Translations under genes and position numbers: made by a program
Assembly (NCBI GenBank): GCA_905200565.1
Contig: CAJKKX010000190.1
Coordinates: 1 to 5,399, forward strand
Reading direction: 5' to 3'
DNA length: 5,399 nucleotides
Origin: an uncultured Lachnospiraceae bacterium
Lineage (GTDB): Bacteria; Bacillota_A; Clostridia; Lachnospirales; Lachnospiraceae
The notes under the pieces: generated by a model
Database searches by the model: none
Seen by the model: the letters and a program-made list of their open reading frames with translations, nothing else
What the model was told of the DNA's origin: nothing
Shown: piece after piece, positions 1 through 4,416 of the stretch
How the letters are laid out: every line of letters starts with the position of its first letter
Numbering within the stretch: the first letter of the stretch is position 1

Positions 1-198
1 ACCATCGTCGGCGGCGAAATTGAAAGCTACACAGAAATGCTGGACGGAGCGCGGAAAATCGCCATGAAACGGATGGTGGAGGACGCGGAGGGCATGGGAG
101 CCGACGCCGTCATCAACATCCGCTACGCTTCCTCCTCCGTTATGCAGGGCGCCGCCGAGGTGACCGCCTACGGAACCGCGGTGCGCGTAAAGGACTGA
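1..198 (+). CDS. ybjQ: YbjQ/UPF0145 family protein, 3' end only
   Basis: This is the last 65 codons of an open frame entering from the left edge and ending at TGA 196-198. The translation has the hallmarks of the small YbjQ family (UPF0145, once called DUF74 or putative heavy-metal-binding domain): an IVGG near the start of the visible part, a helix with ARKIAMKRMVEDAEGMGADAV that matches the family's 'A...A...ALGADAVVGI' block, and the C-terminal strand ending GTAVRVKD (family GTAV). Family members are about 100-110 residues, so roughly the first 40 are off the window. Known members form oligomeric beta barrels; the biochemical function is not established and metal binding is an old prediction. 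It is followed by 134 bases before the next gene, so it may or may not be cotranscribed with the ABC operon. Family assignment is confident; role is not. Confidence 0.88.
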   Translation, partial: TIVGGEIESYTEMLDGARKIAMKRMVEDAEGMGADAVINIRYASSSVMQGAAEVTAYGTAVRVKD

Positions 199-245
199 CG
201 CTGCTTTACAGAAACCTACACAGAGCGCAGCACTTCACAGCACAG

Positions 246-260
246 CGCATCGCATCGCAT
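246..260. repeat. CGCAT short tandem repeat (three copies)
   Basis: Three perfect CGCAT copies lie in the 134-base gap between the ybjQ-like gene and the ABC ATPase gene. The bases before them are also repetitive (CACAGAGCGCA, then CACAGCGCA). I found no convincing -35/-10 pair or U-tailed terminator hairpin in this gap, so how the downstream operon is started is not visible. The repeat could be simple slippage with no function. Confidence 0.5.
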
Positions 261-320
261 GGAACCCGGCTCATTGCCCGCGGAAGTGAGGCACTGCGCA
301 GCTGATCATACTTACTCACA

Positions 321-325
321 AGGAG
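321..325 (+). promoter_or_regulatory. Ribosome binding site of the ABC ATPase gene
   Basis: AGGAG lies 7 bases before the ATG at 333. It is a strong Shine-Dalgarno match at ideal spacing and fixes the start of the ATPase gene. Confidence 0.85.
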
Positions 326-332
326 ATTCATC

Positions 333-1061
333 ATGATTACTCTTACAAACGTTTCCAAGACCTACGGAAACAGCAACATAAAAGCCGTGGACTCCCAGAC
401 ATGGGAGGTCCCGGACGGCAAGATTACCGGCTTTATCGGACCGAACGGCGCCGGAAAATCGACCACATTGAAAATGATCACCGGCATTGTGACGCCGGAT
501 GATGGAAGCATTGAAATTAACGGACACGATATCGTGAAGGATCCGATCGCGGCAAAAAAACAGTTCGGCTTCGTCTCGGATTCGCCGGATAAGTTTCTCC
601 GGCTGAAGGGCATCGAGTATCTGCGCTTCTGCGCGGATGTCTATGAGGTTCCGGAGGCGCAGCGCAGAGAGCGGATTGATATGTTCGCCAGCCGCTTCGG
701 TCTCACGGACGCCCTCTCCAGCCGGATTATGAGCTACTCGCACGGTATGCGCCAGAAGCTGATGGTCATCGGCGCGCTTCTGCACAACCCGTCCGTCTGG
801 ATTCTGGATGAGCCGCTGACAGGACTTGACCCAGGCTCTTCCTTCGCGCTGAAGGAAATGATGCGCGAGCACGCTGCTGCCGGAAATTCTGTGCTTTTCT
901 CCACGCATATTCTGGAAATCGCCGAACGGCTCTGCGATTATGTGGCGATTATCAATCACGGACGCATCGTGTTCCGGGGCACGCTGGAACAGCTCCGCGC
1001 CCGTTATTCCGGCGAAATGTCGCTGGAAAATATTTTCCTGGAGATGACCAGTCATGCGTAA
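333..1061 (+). CDS. ABC transporter ATP-binding protein (ABC-2 exporter type)
   Basis: A 242-residue cytoplasmic nucleotide-binding subunit that should drive the membrane protein encoded next to it. Motifs in order are Walker A GPNGAGKS (36-43), a degenerate signature YSHGMRQK (135-142) in place of LSGGQ, Walker B WILDEP (156-161), D-loop GLDP (164-167) and the H-loop histidine H192 in STH. The Q-loop region reads FGFVSDSPD (78-86), with aspartate where most relatives have Gln or Glu. That pattern and the length fit the CcmA/YxlF/EcsA-like ATPases of ABC-2 exporters, in which a single ATPase gene supplies a homodimer. The start is set by AGGAG at 321-325. The end overlaps the permease start by 8 bases, so the two are translationally coupled. 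The substrate (drug, peptide, lipid or polysaccharide) cannot be told from sequence. Confidence 0.95.
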   Translation: MITLTNVSKTYGNSNIKAVDSQTWEVPDGKITGFIGPNGAGKSTTLKMITGIVTPDDGSIEINGHDIVKDPIAAKKQFGFVSDSPDKFLRLKGIEYLRFCADVYEVPEAQRRERIDMFASRFGLTDALSSRIMSYSHGMRQKLMVIGALLHNPSVWILDEPLTGLDPGSSFALKEMMREHAAAGNSVLFSTHILEIAERLCDYVAIINHGRIVFRGTLEQLRARYSGEMSLENIFLEMTSHA

Positions 1062-2748
1062 AGAATTATTACTCACAAAAATCCTGTTAAAATGCGGAAT
1101 GGGCAGTATGCTGCCCGCAGGAAAAAAGAAGCGGCAGATAATCGGACAGTGGGCGCTCTATCTGCTGATTGCCGTCTGCATCGTGCCGCTGCTGGTTCTG
1201 CTTTACCAGTTTGGCAGAGCCATGTATCAGACGCTGTCTCCGCTGCGCCTGGAGTACCTTGCCTATGACATCACGCTCCTGCTGCTCTCCCTTACCACGC
1301 TGATCTTGTCGCTGCCCTTTGCGATGTCCGTTTTATTTCTGGCAAAGGATATTGAATATCTTCTGCCGATGCCGCTTTCCCCGTGGCAGATTGCGGGGGC
1401 AAAGCTCTGTACGGTGCTGCTGTACGAATATATCACCACCGCGGCTGTCGGAATCCCCATGCTTGCCGGAATCGGAACGGCGGCGCATCACGGCATTGCA
1501 TATTTTCTTTTTGCTGCGCTCGTGCTGCTCGCACTCCCCATACTGCCGGTGATTTACGGATGCCTCCTCGGCGTTCTGATTCTGCCGCTCACCACAAAGC
1601 TGCGCCGCAAAGAGGCAGTCACAACGCTTTTTTCCATCCTGATTATCCTGCTCGCCAGCGGCGCAGGACTTCTCTTCAGTTACTTTGGCGAGACGCTGGG
1701 CAGTCTGGATATCGCCGCCATTATCACCGGAAATAAGCAACTGCTCATCCAGGCGGAATACATCTTCCCGAATCTGCTGCTTGCCGGAAGGGCACTGAAA
1801 AGCACAGACCCGGCAATGCTGCTTCTCTACGTGCTGACTGCCGCGGCGGCAATCCTTGTTTTCCTGCTGGCAGGAAACCGGTTTTATCTGAAAGCGGTAT
1901 CCGGCATGAACGAAGTTTCCCAGAAACGCGAAAAGCTCTCCGCTGCAGAGGAGATGCGCGCGCTGAAGACTTCGGGCATTGTAAAGAGCTGCGCGCTCCG
2001 GGAGTGGAAGCTGCTGGTGCGCACGCCCGTGTATTTTCTGAACTGTGTGCTTTCCGCCTTTCTTGTGCCGGTCATCCTTCTGGTAGCGCTCATCGTTCCC
2101 CTGCTTGGGAACATGGAAGAGCTGCAGAAGTTCCTGCCTCAGGTGTCGCAGCTTTTTCAGATGTTCGGCACAGACCAGCTCTCCGGTGTGCTTATGCTAA
2201 CTGTTTTCGCCCTCACGACGCTGTTCTGCACAATGAATCTGTCGGCTGCCACCTGCATTTCCCGCGAGGGAAGCAATTTTATCGAAATGAAATACATCCC
2301 GGTTCCCTATAAAAAGCAGCTCCAGGGAAAAATGCTCTGCGCCGTCAGCCTCAGCTTCGCGGCTACGCTGCCCTACACGTTTTTGCTTGTATTTGCAGGG
2401 GCGGCAATCTTAAAGACCCCGGTGTGGCTGCTCCTCCCGGCGCTTGCCATCAATGTTTTTACGGTATTTACCGTCAGCTATTTCCAGTTGCTCGGCGATC
2501 TCTGGAAGCCAAAGCTCTCCTGGACCAGCGAGCAGGCCGCCGTCAAACAGAATTTCATCGCCATGCTCACCATGCTCGGCTCATTTTTGGTCTGCCTGCT
2601 GCTCGGACTTGGCTGCATCGGGCTTTATCTGCTGCGGATTCCCGTCTACGGAATCCTCGCCGCAGGAATCATAGTCCTTGGCATACTTGCCTTCGGACTG
2701 CGCGCCTTCGCTTTCCGCTACGGAGAGCGGGCACTGGCAAAACTGTAA
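1054..2748 (+). CDS. Large ABC exporter permease with two transmembrane halves
   Basis: A 564-residue integral membrane protein and the partner of the preceding ATPase. Its ATG lies inside the end of the ATPase gene, with GGAG at 1040-1043. Hydrophobic stretches suggest about twelve helices: near 33-53, 72-97, 117-140, 148-178, 188-210 and 253-275 in the first half, and 327-351, 378-402, 428-452, 456-480, 500-525 and 531-553 in the second. A polar, charged linker (about 281-325) joins the halves. Each half has a matching amphipathic block: LLPMPLSPWQIAGAKL (103-118) and YIPVPYKKQLQGKML (414-428), the second preceded by SREG. This SREG...lP(I/V)...gK style is what I know from large Firmicutes permeases of the 'putative ATP-binding cassette/ABC-2' group, where one chain replaces a permease dimer. 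No signal peptide is needed. The substrate is unknown. Confidence 0.88.
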   Translation: MRKELLLTKILLKCGMGSMLPAGKKKRQIIGQWALYLLIAVCIVPLLVLLYQFGRAMYQTLSPLRLEYLAYDITLLLLSLTTLILSLPFAMSVLFLAKDIEYLLPMPLSPWQIAGAKLCTVLLYEYITTAAVGIPMLAGIGTAAHHGIAYFLFAALVLLALPILPVIYGCLLGVLILPLTTKLRRKEAVTTLFSILIILLASGAGLLFSYFGETLGSLDIAAIITGNKQLLIQAEYIFPNLLLAGRALKSTDPAMLLLYVLTAAAAILVFLLAGNRFYLKAVSGMNEVSQKREKLSAAEEMRALKTSGIVKSCALREWKLLVRTPVYFLNCVLSAFLVPVILLVALIVPLLGNMEELQKFLPQVSQLFQMFGTDQLSGVLMLTVFALTTLFCTMNLSAATCISREGSNFIEMKYIPVPYKKQLQGKMLCAVSLSFAATLPYTFLLVFAGAAILKTPVWLLLPALAINVFTVFTVSYFQLLGDLWKPKLSWTSEQAAVKQNFIAMLTMLGSFLVCLLLGLGCIGLYLLRIPVYGILAAGIIVLGILAFGLRAFAFRYGERALAKL

Positions 2749-2793
2749 TCAAATACTATTCCCCGCAATAAGCTGCGTGATATCAGACCTGTA

Positions 2794-2818
2794 CCGCAGC
2801 AGAACTGCGGGAATTTTC
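2794..2818 (+). terminator. Candidate intrinsic terminator 1 of the ABC operon
   Basis: CCGCAG (2794-2799) pairs perfectly with CTGCGG (2805-2810) around a 5-base loop and is followed by GAATTTTCTC. It lies 46 bases after the permease stop. The U tract is broken and starts three bases after the stem, so it is probably a moderate terminator working together with the next hairpin. Confidence 0.55.
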
Positions 2819-2833
2819 TCTCCGCTTATCTCC

Positions 2834-2872
2834 GGTCGGTACTAAACGTGTACCCTATGCAACCGACCTTTT
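2834..2872 (+). terminator. Candidate intrinsic terminator 2 of the ABC operon
   Basis: GGTCGGT (2834-2840) pairs perfectly with ACCGACC (2862-2868), directly followed by TTTT (2869-2872). The 21-base loop is long. A competing inner hairpin, GGTAC (2838-2842) with GTACC (2850-2854), shares bases with the main stem. The T run lies only on the + strand side, so it should serve the ABC operon. I saw no equally good terminator for the nuclease gene arriving from the right. Confidence 0.5.
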
Positions 2873-2908
2873 AAAAGTGTAAAAATCAGTCACGCAGACA
2901 TATCTCCC

Positions 2909-3874
2909 TCAGGTCGTTTTCATCTCCCGTTTCACACTTTCCAGCTCCCCGGACGTCATTTCAACAAGTCTGAGAATCTCCTCCTCCGGATATCTTCCCT
3001 CCAGCATGGCCCGCGCCATTCTTCTTTTCTCCTCCTGTCTGCCACGCCGTATCCCGCGCTTCATTCCGCTTTTTCTGCCATTTTCATATACAGCTTCCGA
3101 AAGATTACACATCAGATTTATCTCCCTTCTCATATCTGCGTCCATTTTTATATGAAATTTTTCTCGCAGCAGACGCTCTTTTTCTTTATAGGATTTCTTC
3201 CCGGACAGCAGGACATTCAGCATTTCCAGAAATACACTGTCTGTCTTCAGTTTTTCATTCAGTGTCACAGTACAGAACGTTATTTTGGAATAGGCGCCCG
3301 GCTTATCCGGCTGCCAGCCCGCCACATCCCGCTTCGCAATAGAATACTCCGTCAGCGCATTTCCAATATAGCGGGGCGCGTTCATACAGAGCCAGATAGA
3401 GCAGACTTTTTTTATCCCATTATAATTCGGTATGGAAAATTCCGTACCAAGCTGTTCAGAAATCATACGCGACGCATAAAAAATCCCCCGTGTTACAATT
3501 TCATAGCCGCAGTAAAAGGACCTCTGCGCCTCTACATTGATAAGCATGCGTAGCCTTTTTCGTTTCTCCGGTACATACACAAAGAAACGGATATCATAAT
3601 AAACCTCACCCTCTTCCGGTTCTTTACTCTCATTTTTGCTTCCCGAAATCCGCTCCGCCGCACTGCCTCCCGGATTTACCCGCACCGAAGAAATCTCCGG
3701 CTCCGCTTCAATACAACCGACAATTTTCTCTACGGAATATTCCCGGAATTCTTCCATCGTATACTTTAAAATCCATGCCAGAATTATTTTATGGCTCAAT
3801 ACCTTCTTGCACTGTGCATCATACTGCACTTTGGATCCCGCAAGAAACAATGTTCTTGCCAGCTCGTTTTTCAT
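2909..3874 (-). CDS. Rpn-like PD-(D/E)XK nuclease family protein (annotated as 'transposase')
   Basis: A 321-residue protein of the Rpn/PDDEXK_2 group (TIGR01784/PF12784 by recollection), abundant and multicopy in Lachnospiraceae. The likely catalytic core is D94 in YYDIRF and E115-A-Q117 in INVEAQ. The D...ExQ form, with Gln instead of the usual Lys, is typical of this branch. Other family blocks are EPEISSV (58-64), GYEIVTRGIFYASRMIS (123-139), a hydrophobic strand with SIWLCMNAP (159-167), and the tail MCNLSEAV (255-262) followed by a basic, Gly-Arg-rich helix (267-288). A charged stretch at 78-90 precedes the active-site Asp. Length and both ends look complete. Escherichia coli Rpn proteins nick DNA and promote RecA-independent recombination; the 'transposase' label has little support and no terminal repeats are evident. 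It has its own promoter (4004-4032), is convergent with the ABC operon and is visibly AT-richer. Confidence 0.9.
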   Translation of the reverse strand: MKNELARTLFLAGSKVQYDAQCKKVLSHKIILAWILKYTMEEFREYSVEKIVGCIEAEPEISSVRVNPGGSAAERISGSKNESKEPEEGEVYYDIRFFVYVPEKRKRLRMLINVEAQRSFYCGYEIVTRGIFYASRMISEQLGTEFSIPNYNGIKKVCSIWLCMNAPRYIGNALTEYSIAKRDVAGWQPDKPGAYSKITFCTVTLNEKLKTDSVFLEMLNVLLSGKKSYKEKERLLREKFHIKMDADMRREINLMCNLSEAVYENGRKSGMKRGIRRGRQEEKRRMARAMLEGRYPEEEILRLVEMTSGELESVKREMKTT

Positions 3875-3877
3875 AAT

Positions 3878-3906
3878 CCTCCATTCCGGTGCGCGGAGGG
3901 TCCGGA
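3878..3906 (-). promoter_or_regulatory. Nuclease ribosome binding site with possible sequestering hairpin
   Basis: On the - strand GGAGG (3882-3878) lies only 3 bases before the ATG at 3874, closer than usual. No better in-frame start exists upstream: the ATG at 3884-3882 is out of frame. A CCTCC (3899-3895) 12 bases upstream can pair with all five SD bases. A second possible stem, TCCGG (3906-3902) with CCGGA (3889-3885), traps that CCTCC in its loop. The two stems are probably mutually exclusive, which would suit a closed/open switch. The SD is clear; the switch is inference. Confidence 0.5.
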
Positions 3907-3960
3907 TGCATCACAACCAGACATTCCTGGTACCCGCCGCATTTCCTGTTGTATTCATTA

Positions 3961-3991
3961 CTGAAATTTTGGCGAGACGCCAGATTTTCTG
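3961..3991 (-). promoter_or_regulatory. Promoter-proximal hairpin in the nuclease leader
   Basis: An inverted repeat has arms 3961-3974 and 3978-3991 around a 3-base centre. The inner five pairs (TGGCG/CGCCA) are perfect, and 11 of the 14 positions match over the full arms. It would begin about 6 bases after the predicted transcription start, so it could stabilise the 5' end of the mRNA or be an operator. It lacks a U tail on the - strand, so I do not call it a terminator. Confidence 0.5.
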
Positions 3992-4003
3992 AAATGTGAA
4001 ATC

Positions 4004-4032
4004 ATTATAGCATATCATTTTTTACATGTCAA
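4004..4032 (-). promoter_or_regulatory. Consensus sigma-A promoter of the nuclease gene
   Basis: On the - strand there is TTGACA (4032-4027), a 17-base spacer and TATAAT (4009-4004), both exact consensus hexamers at optimal spacing. A TG at 4012-4011 gives an extended -10 (TGCTATAAT). The bases upstream (4033-4075) are strongly AT-rich, with a perfect palindrome at 4037-4050, and could act as an UP element. The predicted start is near 3997, giving a leader of about 120 bases before the nuclease ATG. Confidence 0.88.
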
Positions 4033-4090
4033 TATTTAAAAATATTTTTATAATATCTCTTACTATTTATAATATTCTCGGTCATGCAAC

Positions 4091-4169
4091 AAATATCAGA
4101 AACAAATGTGTCATGCCTTCGACGGGAAGCCAGTCCTTTAAAGCATGTAAGCAGATATTTCTGATATTT
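4091..4169. repeat. 12-bp perfect inverted repeat enclosing nested stems
   Basis: AAATATCAGAAA (4091-4102) and TTTCTGATATTT (4158-4169) are exact reverse complements separated by 55 bases. Inside lie CATGC (4112-4116) with GCATG (4143-4147) and a small CTTC/GAAG hairpin (4117-4129). The nesting would allow a folded RNA of about 79 nucleotides on either strand. It could equally be a remnant of a small mobile element or a protein-binding site. No target duplication or homolog can be shown here. Confidence 0.45.
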
Positions 4170-4187
4170 AACATATGGCGTTTAGAC

Positions 4188-4223
4188 AGAGGTCACAGAC
4201 AGGAGCTGTCACTGGCAGCCTCT
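4188..4223. repeat. Small nested hairpin
   Basis: AGAGG (4188-4192) pairs with CCTCT (4219-4223), enclosing GACAG (4198-4202) with CTGTC (4206-4210) around a GAG loop. It sits beyond the end of the - strand terminator and before the 79-base inverted-repeat block. No function can be assigned. Confidence 0.3.
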
Positions 4224-4239
4224 TTCAAATGCATGGCAA

Positions 4240-4281
4240 CAAAAGAGCCAGCCCGGACGACGTGAATCATCCGGGTTGGCT
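4240..4281 (-). terminator. Intrinsic terminator of the siderophore-binding-protein gene
   Basis: AGCCAGCCCGGA (4246-4257) pairs with TCCGGGTTGGCT (4270-4281): a 12-bp stem with one G-U pair and a 12-base loop. Read on the - strand it is followed by CTTTTGTTG, a U-rich tail, while the + strand side lacks one. It therefore ends transcripts coming from the right and gives the binding-protein mRNA a 3' untranslated region of about 135 bases. Confidence 0.8.
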
Positions 4282-4302
4282 GTGTCTGTTCTCATATTAT
4301 AA

Positions 4303-4414
4303 CCGGGCATCTGCCCTGTGCTGTAAGCGTTCTGACAGGATAGTCAGGGTATCTGCCCCATGCTGCAGATGTTCTGGTATCATCACCGGGTGCATCTGCC
4401 TTCTGCTGTCCGCG
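4303..4414. repeat. Three degenerate 41-42 bp direct repeats in a 3' UTR
   Basis: Units begin at 4303, 4345 and 4386 (the third is partial), giving periods of 42 and 41 bases. Shared core: CCGGG or CAGGG, then (T/C)ATCTGCC, then TGCTG, then GTTCTG in the first two. Read on the - strand, as in the binding-protein mRNA, the first unit contains GGGCAGATGCCC, a perfect 4-bp mini-hairpin; the others keep weakened forms. They lie between the stop codon (4417-4419) and the terminator, so they are transcribed but not translated. Confidence 0.6.
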
Positions 4415-4416
4415 CC

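Larger units (their letters stand above)
4076..4239. other. Non-coding stretch of the 3875-4416 gap, no gene seen
   Basis: This part lies between the nuclease promoter region and the terminator of the binding-protein gene. Open frames here lack ribosome binding sites and any recognisable protein features, and those on the + strand run straight through the terminator hairpin. What it does hold is two hairpin-forming blocks, listed separately. A TATAAT on the + strand (4068-4073) has no good -35 partner, so a + strand transcript is not supported. Confidence 0.5.

Noticed and set aside
312..1076. Open frame of 254 codons on the - strand
   Set aside because: It is the antisense shadow of the ABC ATPase, whose motifs and ribosome binding site are unmistakable. 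The antisense product has no recognisable features.
2909..3874. Complete insertion sequence around the 'transposase'-annotated gene
   Set aside because: No matching terminal inverted repeats or target-site duplication were found on the two sides, and the family is better described as Rpn-like nucleases.
4026..4265. 79-codon + strand frame starting in the AT-rich promoter region
   Set aside because: It begins inside the - strand nuclease promoter, lacks an SD and crosses the inverted repeat; composition looks non-coding.
4296..4301. TATAAT on the - strand within the 3' UTR of the binding-protein gene
   Set aside because: No -35 element at suitable spacing (ACAGCA at 17 bases) and the terminator follows at once.
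4303..4414. CRISPR array
   Set aside because: The repeats are contiguous and degenerate with no unique spacers between conserved units, and no cas gene is present.
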